47,188 nt of DNA. It comes from Perkinsus olseni. Lineage: Eukaryota > Perkinsozoa > Perkinsida. Positions 1-9,113 of the stretch are shown here, piece by piece; within the stretch, counting starts at the first letter, position 1, and each line of letters begins with the position of its first letter. Location of the stretch: assembly GCA_013115125.1 (NCBI GenBank), contig JABANN010000253.1, forward strand, positions 1 to 47,188. The letters run 5' to 3'. A program made the translations under genes and the position numbers. Below the pieces are notes generated by a model. The model saw only the letters and a list, made by a program, of their open reading frames with translations, was not told where the DNA came from and did not search any database.

Positions 1-103
1 ATCTAGCTCAGCGTAACACAATCAAATGGAGACAGTATCCGTAGACAGGATCGCACAATTGGAGACATAACAATACTATAGACCATTCCACACTAGCTTG
101 CTC

Positions 104-415
104 TTATTCATGGCAACAGTCACAGAAGGTCCCGCCGCATCCGGCCAAGAAAGGCCAGCAAGCGGGAGCGAAGACATCGAACAGGCAAGCGAGGCACGCA
201 TAGCACAAGGCACTCTTGTCGAGCTGGCCGCCCTCTAAGCCGACCGTGTCACTGGCGGTGGTGGTATTACCAATCTCGTAGGAATGACCACCCAAGAGTT
301 CCAGCAGAATGTGGTAGTCGAGCATATCCGTACCGTTAGCTACGGGCCGATCGTACGGGGCACCAACCGCTCCACCAATGATGAACAGAATCGTCACGAA
401 GAATGAGGGCTTCAT
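104..415 (-). CDS. secreted eight-cysteine peptide, copy 1
   Basis: Single-exon reading frame of 103 residues starting at the ATG at 415-413. I chose this Met because it opens a signal peptide (MKPSFFVTILFIIGGAVGAP) shared almost letter for letter with the copies at 5916 and 16513; upstream in-frame residues are not conserved. After a variable middle with an N-x-T site, the C-terminus carries eight cysteines in the spacing C-x2-C-x2-C-x8-C-x6-C-x4-C-x-C-C, with conserved A-P-x-C-W-P and C-G-G motifs. Conserved signal and cysteine scaffold with a variable middle suggests a lineage-specific secreted family, perhaps host-facing or surface-exposed (inference). No known family recognised. Confidence 0.75.
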   Translation of the reverse strand: MKPSFFVTILFIIGGAVGAPYDRPVANGTDMLDYHILLELLGGHSYEIGNTTTASDTVGLEGGQLDKSALCYACLACLFDVFAPACWPFLAGCGGTFCDCCHE

Positions 416-465
416 GTCTCTACAGTGAGCGTGGGTTGATGGCTGTCTTGAGGCTTCTGGCCAAG

Positions 466-486
466 ACGAGTAACTCGTCACGAGTT
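466..486. repeat. 22-bp scar (8-bp inverted triplication)
   Basis: Reads ACGAGT, then AACTCGT, C, then ACGAGTT; the base before it (G465) pairs with that C, so the unit is GACGAGTT. It lies just upstream of the peptide gene at 104-415. Confidence 0.85.
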
Positions 487-624
487 CATCTTAAGCTTAG
501 CGGGCTACACGAACAACGTGACGCCGTGAAGCTACGCGGAGCAGAGGAGCCCGTGCCACGATTCACGAGTCGGACAAACCGAGGGCGTCGCAGCCGCCTC
601 GAGGACGTCTTGCGGAGCGGAAAC

Positions 625-645
625 GACTAGACTAGTCGGACTAGT
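625..645. repeat. 22-bp scar (8-bp inverted triplication)
   Basis: GACTAG, ACTAGTC, G, GACTAGT; the preceding base is C624, giving the unit CGACTAGT. Confidence 0.85.
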
Positions 646-754
646 AGATATCAGGGACTCACTCATTACGATTGAACGATCCGCTAGTAAGATCACGCCC
701 ACCCGCCTCGTGTGGACAGTGCACAGTGGACTACCTGCACGCACACGAGAGGCT

Positions 755-775
755 GTCTCTAAGAGACAGTCCTTT
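755..775. repeat. decayed 22-bp scar
   Basis: GTCTCT, AAGAGAC, A and then GTCCTTT, which differs from the expected GTCTCTT at two bases. The bridging A pairs with the preceding T, as in the exact copies. Confidence 0.5.
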
Positions 776-944
776 CCGGTGCTCGACAGGCTGCCGACGA
801 CAGCCTATGACTGTGCATCGCCTGTTCGATCCCCTGCTCCTCCCTTGTACTGTATGTGACAATACGATACTCGCTCGCCTTCGGCACGCCCAGGATGGGG
901 GATGCGCTCGATAACGTTCATTCCATCAAACGTTGTTATTCACC

Positions 945-2381
945 ATGATGTCGGTGTCCCCTGTCGCGCGAGCGCTCGTTCTCTCCCTCGTCATTCAACA
1001 AGTTGGATCGGCCGCCATGCGCCCTCGGCGTCCCCTAGCACCCGCATATTACATCAGTAGCGAGGACGTGAACTTCCTTGGGAAATCGATACGTGTGAAG
1101 GTTCGCGTCAGAGCCCTTGACCCGACAGACGATAATAGAGCGTTGATGCGTGTCACCATAGGGGGAGACGGACGCGTTATCGAGATGCCTCGTTATGCAG
1201 AAATCAAGCGGTACAATGCACTGAATACAGATCGATTCTTCATACCTGGTGAGATTGGAGGCTCAAATAACGTGTTCCAGAGACAGTGCTTCACAGTAGA
1301 GCGCAACAACTGGTCGAAGGAGTACTTCGAGGAGGTGGCTCGGGGACTAGGAATCCCTCCCGCGGCTTGGGTTAGGCCTGGCTTCCGTCTCTGTCCCTTC
1401 GGGGACTTCTGGGTTATCTCCCTTGGTCGTGCGGGCGCATATAATCTTACATATCCTGTGAAGTTGAACGAGTACGCTGTGGTCAACCGCCGAGCTGGTT
1501 TCTACCGCAACAGTGATGACTTAACGGTAAGAACAACACAGTCGAGAGATACTAGCGAATATGGCTCCACCTTGAAGGTATCCCAGGTGACGATGCAGGC
1601 TATTCCATCACACATGCCGTCAGAGTCTGCCACGCCAACCAGGACTTGGGCCGCGCCAAGTTACTCAGATGACAGCCCGGACAAGACCGCCCCAGAGATA
1701 GCAACCACATTGCCAATCATTTCGGAAGCTCGTCAGGTTATTGAGACGTCTACGATGCTTCCTGCGGTAGGGTCGTACGTGAACATAGAAGCAACTGAAC
1801 ACCTCAACACGGTCTCTCTGGAATTGTCTGGTGAAGGTCAGAAATCTCTAGTCGCCTCTCTACTCATCTCTTGCATCACGGCCCGATGTTTACAGAGCAC
1901 ACTCCCAAAAGATAACTCGATGTACTTCCATCTAATTCCCTCCAAGGAAGGGAATGGTGATGCGCTGGTATTTGCTCCTCCTCCGCTAGCTTTGCTACCT
2001 TTCAATGATTGTTTGTTTGTCGACGCCACTGACAGACACGACCACAATAAGATCGCCGAGGCTTTCACTGATGCAGGAGATACGTTTGAGATCAGCAACT
2101 TCATGCCAGCGACTATTTTCGTGTGCTGGTCGCAGGACAGGGCCGCTTGGGATCTATGGCTCGGCACGAAGATAGACCGGTTAGGTGCGGTATCGCCCGC
2201 TCGAGTCGTTCCATTAGCATACACTGACGGAGTACCAACCATCAATTCCTCAGTTACACCGGAACAACTACTTGGTGAAAACAGTCAAAATGCACCAAGT
2301 GAGGAGGCCTATCGTGGTAGAAGGAAGCGACGGAGATCGTCTACGTCTGGGGTGGAAAGAGTGGAGAATCTCCTCAAGTGA
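945..2381 (+). CDS. large secreted protein, unknown family
   Basis: An uninterrupted frame of 478 residues; the first ATG is at 945, with a second Met directly after. Residues 1-25 form a signal peptide (MMSVSPVARALVLSLVIQQV then GSAA). The mature N-terminal half (about 30-190) is rich in aromatic and basic residues with scattered cysteines; the centre (about 195-270) is rich in Ser, Thr and Pro, like a linker. A second globular part runs to about 430, and the tail is strongly basic (G-R-R-K-R-R-R). No transmembrane helix follows the signal peptide, so secretion is more likely than anchoring. I do not recognise the family. The frame is free of the palindromes that fill the flanks, which supports selection on it. 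Confidence 0.75.
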   Translation: MMSVSPVARALVLSLVIQQVGSAAMRPRRPLAPAYYISSEDVNFLGKSIRVKVRVRALDPTDDNRALMRVTIGGDGRVIEMPRYAEIKRYNALNTDRFFIPGEIGGSNNVFQRQCFTVERNNWSKEYFEEVARGLGIPPAAWVRPGFRLCPFGDFWVISLGRAGAYNLTYPVKLNEYAVVNRRAGFYRNSDDLTVRTTQSRDTSEYGSTLKVSQVTMQAIPSHMPSESATPTRTWAAPSYSDDSPDKTAPEIATTLPIISEARQVIETSTMLPAVGSYVNIEATEHLNTVSLELSGEGQKSLVASLLISCITARCLQSTLPKDNSMYFHLIPSKEGNGDALVFAPPPLALLPFNDCLFVDATDRHDHNKIAEAFTDAGDTFEISNFMPATIFVCWSQDRAAWDLWLGTKIDRLGAVSPARVVPLAYTDGVPTINSSVTPEQLLGENSQNAPSEEAYRGRRKRRRSSTSGVERVENLLK

Positions 2382-2712
2382 AATAGCGGAGTGCACGTGG
2401 ACGATCCTTAATGCAAGTGCGACTGAGCGAAAGCGGATCGGTACCAATCCTCCGTCGGCAACTTGTATTGATGAAAACATTCTATTGTTTTGCCCTCAGT
2501 TGTTGATGTCACAAGAGAAAATTTGCTTTGCGTTTGTGAATCCATGGCGTTGGTCGTCAAGACGCTTCCGTGCGTGTTCGCGCGAGAGCCGGTCGCACGT
2601 TTCAAAACTCAACTGAAGCTTCGTTGAGCATTGGGGACTGTATCTCTCTGTCACATGCTCAGTCAAAATGGGTCGCAGAGATGGCGTAGGATATGTACTT
2701 CCCAGCTCTGTC

Positions 2713-2733
2713 TCTCCGTCGGAGAGTCTCCGA
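2713..2733. repeat. 22-bp scar (8-bp inverted triplication)
   Basis: TCTCCG, TCGGAGA, G, TCTCCGA; preceding base C2712, unit CTCTCCGA. Confidence 0.85.
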
Positions 2734-2881
2734 GAACACGGCACAATTCAGACCCTCTAGTCGATGTGATTCTAGCGAATAACGAGTGAGACGATGTTTA
2801 CTCGTATGAAACACTGGAAGCCGATAAATGATTTAACAAAATAAATGTATCATGAAGGAAATATGAATAAATGATGACGAG

Positions 2882-2902
2882 TAGCCGGCGGCTACTAGCC
2901 GC
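2882..2902. repeat. 22-bp scar (8-bp inverted triplication)
   Basis: TAGCCG, GCGGCTA, C, TAGCCGC; preceding base G2881, unit GTAGCCGC. Confidence 0.85.
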
Positions 2903-2972
2903 TATGTTAGTTACGATGTTATTCGAGAACTAAGTCGGCACTAACTGAGCTCTAGTCGTAGCAACAGTTACA

Positions 2973-3260
2973 TCAAAGGCCACACGTATCGAAGGCGGAC
3001 CAACAGAAGGGATTCAAGGCTTCCGCGAGGCAGGCGAGGCATGCAATACACGAGGGAGTGTCCCCGACCTGACCGCCCGCCGGTCTATCCATATCGCTGA
3101 CAATGATGGTATCATTAACGTCGTAGGGATGACCGCCCAAGGGATTCTGCTGCATGGGAGAGCCGAGCTTGTTCTCATCGTTGGACACGCTGTCACCGCA
3201 CGGGGCACCAACCGCTACACCAGTAATGAACGGAATCGTCACAATGAACGATATCTTCAT
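2973..3260 (-). CDS. secreted cysteine-rich peptide, short copy 2
   Basis: A frame of 95 residues from the ATG at 3260-3258 with the family signal peptide (MKISFIVTIPFITGVAVGAP). It keeps the first five scaffold cysteines (C-x2-C-x2-C-x8-C-W-x5-C) and ends shortly after them, so it lacks the final cysteine cluster of its relatives. The middle is variable and holds an N-D-T sequon. It may be a shortened but expressed member, or a copy on its way out. Confidence 0.55.
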   Translation of the reverse strand: MKISFIVTIPFITGVAVGAPCGDSVSNDENKLGSPMQQNPLGGHPYDVNDTIIVSDMDRPAGGQVGDTPSCIACLACLAEALNPFCWSAFDTCGL

Positions 3261-3719
3261 GTCTTTACGATGGAGTCGAGAATGTAGGCTGCCTGAAGAC
3301 CTCTGGGCAAGTGGAGAGTTGGCCTTTAGCTTTCCCGGCTGGATAACTTATTTGATATTCATGACGTGACGCGGCGGCCCTGACCCCGTTAGGCTATGCC
3401 GAGTGTAAGAGCCCGTTCCATAACTCACGAGCTGCTGCCTTGGGGCCGTCTTGCGGAGCAGAAACGGCGGGCGGGGGTCACGAACTTATGCCTTGAAGAC
3501 ACAGCAAAAATGAAGGCTGAACGAGATACATCCATTATGTGCCTTGCGTTCACCTTGTGCACGCACGCGAGAAGCTGTCCCATCGATGCTCGACAATCTA
3601 TGACTGTGCATGGCAATCCCCTGCTAATTTTATGTTGTGTACGCCACAGTAAATGACGGCTCACCTTCGGCACGCTTCACCATGATGCCGGTGTTCGCAT
3701 CATTACAATTCGTCTGATT

Positions 3720-3910
3720 CGCCACGATTCGGGTGTGCGGTGGACTCTCGTCGAGAGTCTCTCGAACAGAGCTCGGTCACTGCGTGGCTTCTAACTAACG
3801 CAAAGCGAACCCTATCTAGTGACATCCACAGCTGATGGCTTCAGCAGCAATGGGACGTGCAGAAGACGCCGATGCCGTCTGGCGCCCGAGGAAACTTGTT
3901 GAATGATGGC
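3720..3910 (-). repeat. inverted copy of the 14.1 kb repeat
   Basis: Read on the minus strand this matches 14110-14280 and, in part, 14490-14560 (shared core TTCGCTTTGCGTTAGTTA). The minus-strand copy holds the scar at 3745-3765, while the 14.5 kb copy lacks the inverted middle, giving a before/after pair. Confidence 0.6.
3745..3765. repeat. 22-bp scar (8-bp inverted triplication)
   Basis: CTCTCG, TCGAGAG, T, CTCTCGA; preceding base A3744, unit ACTCTCGA. Confidence 0.85.
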
Positions 3911-4212
3911 GCAGAGAACGAGCCCCAGTGCGCCAGGTCTCCTGTCGCGCCGCGCGAACCGCGCAAAGCGCAAGACGCTATGCGGCGGATATTATGCGCC
4001 AATAATTTACTTACTCCACAACCTGCTGTCTCCTCTCAGAGCGGGAGCAAATTCCTCTACTTCGGAATTTCACTCTCGTTGATCAGCCGTAATCGTTCAC
4101 TGTCAGGATATGTTGCTCGTTGGGTTGTCTGTCGCGTTCAACTCAAGGCGGTCATCACTAATAACTCATTAGTCGCCAGAAGTCAAAAACAAGTTCGAAA
4201 ATAGAAGCATAA

Positions 4213-4599
4213 TCACGACTGAGTGGATGATTTCGTGTAGCGAGTGCGAATCATAGACGACTCCATACTAACTGGGTTCACAACAGTCACAGAATACACC
4301 TCCGCATATAGCAAGGACAGGCCAACAAGGTGGGAACGCGATGTCGAAGGTGCAAATGACTCATTTGAAATGAGGCATTCGGTGCATTGATAAGAGGCAC
4401 CGTCCTCAGGCTGCTGTTGGGATCCAACCATATCACTGGTCCAGAATCGGCGAATCAGCTGATAGGCGTTCCCGGTTATGACTGGCTGCACGACATGAGC
4501 CTTCGACCCGCCTCCGTGAATCGATCCCGCCTCGGGATCTGGAGCAGCGGCGATTACACCAATGATGCACGGGACCATCACAATGAACAGTGCTTCCAT
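4213..4599 (-). pseudogene. decayed secreted cysteine-rich peptide, copy 3
   Basis: Starts with an ATG at 4599-4597 and a signal-peptide-like stretch (MEALFIVMVPCIIGVIAAAP). The family cysteine scaffold is only partly readable in the open frame, so the copy looks broken, with about one break. An inverted triplication (4354-4374) sits in the scaffold region. The nearest relative is the decayed copy at 15480-15879. Confidence 0.6.
4354..4374. repeat. 22-bp scar (8-bp inverted triplication)
   Basis: AAATGA, CTCATTT, G, AAATGAG; preceding base C4353, unit CAAATGAG. The related copy near 15630 has a single CAAATGAG at this point. Confidence 0.9.
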
Positions 4600-5047
4600 G
4601 TCTTGCCAGAGGGGGCGAGCTCGATGACTGTCTCGAGGCTTCCAGCAGAAGCTGAAGTTGTTCGCTGGTAGTACTGGAAATGCTAGGCAAGTGGCTAGTA
4701 GGCCGGTGACGTCGAAGTAAATGCTACGCTAGCTATGAGGAGCAAGTGTCCCAATTTACATTTGGATCGGCTATGGGAAAAATAACTGGTTCCTCACACC
4801 GTTGCAGAAAGAGCTACCAGAAACATCCACATCGCATTCAAGAGCGAAGTGAATGACGCTACAGCAGAGCATCTTCTTGGGAGCGTCGCCGGCGTTCATT
4901 CCTTGCTCGAGTGCGTGCAGTGCACTCTTGTCAACGATTTCAGACCGCGAGGCAGCGTAACTGTATTGAGCAGACTAGCATGTCGTGCGGGCTCCTCAGG
5001 GAGTGTCCCTCGTCCGTGGAGAGAAATCAGAAATGTTTCTGACCGAG

Positions 5048-5072
5048 AATATCGAATAGACTATTCGATATT
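5048..5072. repeat. perfect palindrome, 12-bp arms
   Basis: Arms AATATCGAATAG and its exact complement with a one-base centre (A5060). Confidence 0.9.
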
Positions 5073-5169
5073 GCAGACTATCGGATTCTATAGGGATAGA
5101 ATTCTGAATCACAGACTACGGATATTGCCCGGACAGCGGATTCTATCCTGCTGCTCCAACGGAGAACTC

Positions 5170-5200
5170 TTGCATGCACTATTCGGAATAGTGCATGCAA
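5170..5200. repeat. perfect palindrome, 15-bp arms
   Basis: Arms TTGCATGCACTATTC and complement with a one-base centre (G5185). Confidence 0.95.
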
Positions 5201-5583
5201 AAGCCTGCAGCAGCAGCAGTGCTGCTTGCATCTGCGCTGGGGTGAGATTTCTCTACCGTCCTCTAAGAGCCAGCTGTTCAGAACGAGAGTTCACAGTGTT
5301 CCTGGTTAGAATTCAAGCGCTACCATCCTCACATTATGGCCCATCGAGCAACAAATGCTGTGCACTACCCCAAGGCCTTCACGGCGGCTATTGACGACTC
5401 TCTACTAGCTCAATCTGTTCTGTGTTAGTCGAGAGCAGACCGAAGTTTGCTTACATCAAAGGCAAGAAGTTGTAATCATCGTCTTAGTTATTCGCAAGTC
5501 ATAATGAATAAGAATGTACATGTCGGAAAAACAAATAAATCGAGACAGCGGGGAGAATGACTGTATGTTCGGACGAGTAAGAT

Positions 5584-5916
5584 TTAATTCGACAACACAG
5601 TCGCCTGCATATCAAGTGGACGGCAGCAATCACACCAAATACCACCGCATATGGCAAGGGGAGCCCAACAAGGGGGCGCGAGGACATCACCGAGGCAATA
5701 GATACAAGCGAGGCATAAGGCACTCACCCCTAGCTGGCCAGTCTCCGTTTCCCGCGTATCATTGATAGAGGTGACATTATTGAACGGAGAGCGGTGACCG
5801 TCACGGTACACGTGATAATCGAACTTCTTCGTACTGTCAGCTGTCGTGTCACTATACGGGGCACCAACCGCCGCGCCCATGATGAACAGAATTGTCGCGA
5901 CGAACGATGGCTTCAT
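5584..5916 (-). CDS. secreted eight-cysteine peptide, copy 4
   Basis: Frame of 110 residues from the ATG at 5916-5914. Signal peptide MKPSFVATILFIMGAAVGAP; the mature part has N-x-T sequons and all eight scaffold cysteines in the same spacing as copy 1, with C-W-A-P and C-G-G, then a short tail. It is closest to the 16169-16513 copy (shared Y-x-D-T, N-D-T-R-E and C-I-Y-C), as expected from the segmental duplication. Confidence 0.75.
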   Translation of the reverse strand: MKPSFVATILFIMGAAVGAPYSDTTADSTKKFDYHVYRDGHRSPFNNVTSINDTRETETGQLGVSALCLACIYCLGDVLAPPCWAPLAICGGIWCDCCRPLDMQATVLSN

Positions 5917-6223
5917 TTCTCCACAATCGGGTCGATGACTGCTTGAAGATTTCTGGTCGAGGCTGGTTGGCTGCTAGCTGTAGCTCCACTGAGCTAAACA
6001 GATACTGGGACGCTAGCGAAATTCGCGAAATTCGCTAGGCTAGCTGGACAGAGCTTCTGCTCCGATACGGCGATCGAACACACGGTCGTCGGCTGCCTCG
6101 TGATCGCCTACATTGACAAAGAACTGGTTTGAATCACGTCCTACAGGACACGCGGAGTAAACAATATCTGCTGCAGTTATCTCTCAGCGGCTTTCTCTAT
6201 TTGCACGCACGTGAGCTGCTGTC

Positions 6224-6244
6224 TCCCTACTAGGGAGTCCCTAG
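6224..6244. repeat. 22-bp scar (8-bp inverted triplication)
   Basis: TCCCTA, CTAGGGA, G, TCCCTAG; preceding base C6223, unit CTCCCTAG. The counterpart near 16820 has no inverted block. Confidence 0.85.
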
Positions 6245-6251
6245 GCCCACG

Positions 6252-6291
6252 TGCACTATAGTGACAACATATGCACTATAGTGACAACATG
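6252..6291. repeat. 20-bp tandem duplication
   Basis: Two copies of a 20-bp unit, TGCACTATAGTGACAACATA and the same ending in G. Each contains the palindrome CACTATAGTG. Confidence 0.8.
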
Positions 6292-7043
6292 GTGACGCCT
6301 ATCGTGTACGCTATGTTACAGTTACAGCCTGGTTCAGTACCACTCAGCTCGTAGTTTACTGCTACTGCGTACCATTAGTATCAGATAACCATCAGATCTT
6401 ATTCTGCGCTTTGCACTAGCGTCCATGAGTATACGTGCTACACTAAGATTAGCGTAGTAATCTGTAGTGCACATTATCATTAAGCTTCTCTCCAGGCCAA
6501 TCTCACCACTCTTTGAGCCCCGTCTCAAATAGCCACACTGTACTGAGTTATAGTGCACACGAGCGACGTGCTGCACATGTGCACATCATGTACACAGATT
6601 GAATATGCAAGCCTTGCACATGAAGTCTCGTATGCAACTCTTTCAAGCTCTTTCACTTTCAGGCTTTGTTTTGATCCACTTAAGACGGTTATCGGACGGC
6701 TGTTGTGCGTATCTTCATCACTACGTGGTCATTGCATAAGTCGCCGGCATCCACCCGTGTAGCGCTCCGATCAAGAAGGGATCACTTCTGTACCATCCGA
6801 TCAGCACAGGTGCGAAACTGCGCCGAGTCCTCACTTTCATCGCCGATTCTCGAATTGATCGGGGCGGTATAGTGCAAAATTGCACTGCAAATGCCGTCAG
6901 CGGTAGATGTAGCTTGTGATGGGACCGCTCAGGTATTGCGAGGCCGCAAGGCGCGAGGAATCTCACCGCCTCAAGAGGCCTAGAGGGGCAAACCTGCTTA
7001 GCGCAGGAGAGTCATTTATCGCACACCTCGGACGCTCACCAGT

Positions 7044-7083
7044 CCTCAAAAAAGGGGTGTACAGCACACCCCTTTTTTTGAGG
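7044..7083. repeat. hairpin with near-perfect 17-bp arms
   Basis: CCTC, an A run, GGGGTGT, a five-base loop, ACACCCC, a T run and GAGG; the A and T runs differ by one base. It could look like an intrinsic terminator, but nothing transcribed ends here. Confidence 0.8.
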
Positions 7084-7704
7084 GCTGAACACCGTGTACA
7101 CCGTGTACTGTTTTCATAGCGCAATTGCACAGAAGAAGTGATTTGCATGACGTGTGTGATGGGAATTTGGAAGTTTAGCTCGACCTCGGATCGACAATAA
7201 CGTTGCATGGCAGGAGCACCTCCTCTCTGGCTGTTCGATCCAAGACACGGCTGTGCCGACCTGTCCCACGGTATCTTAGCGCATACCTTAACGCTACTGT
7301 TGCCTGTACGTTATGATTCAATGAATCTCAATCAATCCGATTGGGTCTCCGTTATACTCAATCGGGTCGGTCCACGGCTCTCTCCTCTCAATGCTGAGTG
7401 AGTACCCGGCACGTAGACAGGGATTTTCTGTGTGCTTTTACTGGCTCCATCAAACTTGGCAACCCGTCATCAAATACTTCTCTCCAGAACCCCTCACTAC
7501 GTACCCTATGCGAGAGCCCAACCAACTCATGCTGCGTTCTACTACTACACTGCCCACAAGGACAAAGTGCGAGGATGCCATTCCACTGAAGGAACACAAA
7601 ATGCTATTTCGATCGGCATGAAGGACATCAAAGAACATTGGAGTGCTCCTCATTCATGGCTTTTCTTTCTCCATGGCTGAGGAGAACACACTAAAAATAT
7701 CAAA

Positions 7705-8610
7705 TTACTTCGCGGAACGCCGAAGTGTCAGATCAGATTCCAGTGGCTTCGACCACCACTGTCGCCCTATACGGCAACTCAGAGTGGATGGAAAGCGTGT
7801 GAACCGCACGACTTGCAGCCATCGTGAAGAAGCCTTCCCCAGCTCACTAAAAATGGGTTTCTGGGCGTAAGGATTCGATCCCAGTGTGGCTTCGTATTCG
7901 TGAGCGAACCTGCCATAGATTACCCCCCTCAACGAAGCCAGTGGAGCACCCACCGAACTAGATCGCACGAAGCCCTCGGTTTGTTCCACTTCTTCGGAGC
8001 ATCCTCGGATATCCGCGGCCCGCCTCTATAATTTATACAGAGGCCGATGATCTGATCACCCGCAGCCTTACGCTGCCGCTTCTTCAAGCCACTCACCTCA
8101 GAGGACTTCTCGCCCAGCTCTGTGGGAACTCCCTTGCAGTCTAATCGCCGTACCTGAGGAACGAAGCGGGTAGTGTCACCAGGCGAGTAGGACGCGAGCA
8201 GTATTCACCTGACCGACTGCCGCTTTCAAAGCGGTGTACACGGTGTACACCAAAGCGGCGCTTTGGTGTTTTGATCCATTCGAACAAGCCTTTTGACTGC
8301 GTCCTTCACTGACGGCCAAGAGCGTGACTCGGTCTCGGTAATCTGAATTTAGCAGAATATGAAGCCTCGCGATTCTATCAGTCTCCCCCTGTAACTAAAC
8401 CCCAATACATGCTTCTCGCCCAGAATGCTATACAGTCAAGCCAGACCTATGAACGCTCCGGCGAAGCCTCGAGCGTGATAATTACTTCCAGTGCACCCTC
8501 ATCCCTGCCCAGCCACGAGGAACGAATTCGAAGTCTCTGCTTACATCGTTGATGATACAATTTTGTTCCACCGGAGTGGCACTTTTCGGCACATACATAG
8601 TCTGCGGCAT
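7705..8610 (-). pseudogene. MPQTMYV gene, copy 1 (disrupted exon 2)
   Basis: Multi-exon gene of unknown function, paired with 17927-18829. Exon 1 (8545-8610) encodes MPQTMYVPKSATPVEQNCII plus N-D and ends at GT-AAGC. Exon 2 (8209-8342) begins I-T-E-T-E-S-R-S-W-P-S-V-K-D-A-V but carries a 38-bp nested palindrome (8220-8268 region) absent from the other copy, which shifts the frame. Exon 3 (8097-8153) encodes VRRLDCKGVPTELGEKSSE. Exon 4 runs from 8025 to the stop at 7705 and contains EEVEQTEGFVRSSSVGAP and a FAHEYEATLGSNPYAQKP stretch. The phase-0 joins agree in both copies, which supports the exon calls. No domain recognised. Confidence 0.55.
8220..8268. repeat. nested palindrome inserted in an exon
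   Basis: Three overlapping hairpins: CCGCTTT/AAAGCGG with one-base loop, GGTGTACA/TGTACACC with three-base loop, and CACCAAAGCG/CGCTTTGGTG with one-base loop. The counterpart at about 18340 has only the simple sequence, 38 bp shorter. Confidence 0.85.
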
Positions 8611-8861
8611 GATGGACGATAACAGAGGACAGGCGGCTGGAAGAACATTTAATGCTGAGGTGAGTGCGAAAACGTGAGGTGAGTGCGTAGCGATGAGGTC
8701 TAGCTGGTGAAATGAGGTACGGGCGGTAGTGCAAGGTGTCCCCTGAATAATGTATGTCAGATGAGTATTCCGAGGTCGTTACCCTCTATTCTGAGGTGGT
8801 GTTTTCCCCCTGAGTCAAAGTCTCCGAAGAGTGCCGAAATGCCATCATAGTCGATATGATG

Positions 8862-8886
8862 TCGCCCTATGATCATCATAGGGCGA
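8862..8886. repeat. perfect palindrome, 12-bp arms
   Basis: TCGCCCTATGAT and complement with a one-base centre (C8874). Further TTGATA/TATCAA-type hairpins follow at 8973-9004. The whole 8611-9113 stretch holds no gene I can support. Confidence 0.9.
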
Positions 8887-9113
8887 TCATAGTCCCGTCA
8901 ATTCAACTGAGAGAACTGAGCGAAACTCACCATTGTTGAAACCGAGAAACGACATGAGCCCACCGCTCTATCAGTTGATAGTATCAACTAATAGTTGACA
9001 ACTATGCTTATGTGATAATGTAGTCAATTGAGATTAAGTTACAGCGCGATACTCAGGCGCGTACTACATTACTAATGCACTCCGTATTTCACACAGTGAG
9101 AAACGGCACTGAT

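Larger units (their letters stand above)
482..944. other. spacer with inverted triplications
   Basis: No gene seen. The stretch separates two divergent secreted-protein genes, so it should hold both 5' regions. It contains an exact scar at 625-645 and a decayed one at 755-775. The part after about 740 resembles 3550-3660 and 6200-6250, the 5' flanks of the other peptide copies. Confidence 0.5.
2382..2972. other. spacer downstream of the secreted-protein gene
   Basis: No gene supported. 2505-2560 resembles 14190-14230 (shared TTTGCTTTGCGTT-type block), and exact scars lie at 2713-2733 and 2882-2902. Confidence 0.4.
3261..4212. other. spacer with dispersed repeat copies
   Basis: No gene supported. 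3540-3640 is the peptide-family 5' flank, 3720-3910 an inverted copy of 14110-14280, and 4021-4212 the start of the segmental duplication. Confidence 0.4.
4600..5583. other. palindrome-rich spacer
   Basis: No gene supported; the open frame at 4849-5394 crosses several hairpins and has no relative in the second segment copy. Perfect hairpins lie at 5048-5072 and 5170-5200, and a smaller one at about 5085-5105. Confidence 0.45.
5917..7704. other. spacer shared with the second segment copy
   Basis: No gene supported. Open frames here are not kept in the matching 16.5-17.9 kb DNA. It contains a scar at 6224-6244, a 20-bp tandem pair at 6252-6291 and a hairpin at 7044-7083. An imperfect inverted repeat at 6011-6044 has a shorter counterpart at about 16590-16615. 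Confidence 0.4.
4021..8640. repeat. segmental duplication, copy 1
   Basis: Diverged copy of about 15285-18860. Matching landmarks in the same order and orientation: a leader block (4021-4200 / 15285-15480), a decayed peptide gene (4213-4599 / 15480-15879), a peptide gene (5584-5916 / 16169-16513), a spacer (6500-7700 / 16830-17900) and the MPQTMYV gene (7705-8610 / 17927-18829). Copy 1 has about 0.7 kb of extra palindrome-rich DNA at 4.7-5.4 kb. Many substitutions and indels suggest an old duplication. Confidence 0.75.

Noticed and set aside
4849-5394. 181-codon plus-strand frame
   Set aside because: It runs through several perfect palindromes and has no counterpart in the other segment copy.
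7044-7083. Hairpin followed by a T run, like a bacterial intrinsic terminator
   Set aside because: The genome is eukaryotic, no transcript ends here, and the T run is part of the palindrome arm.
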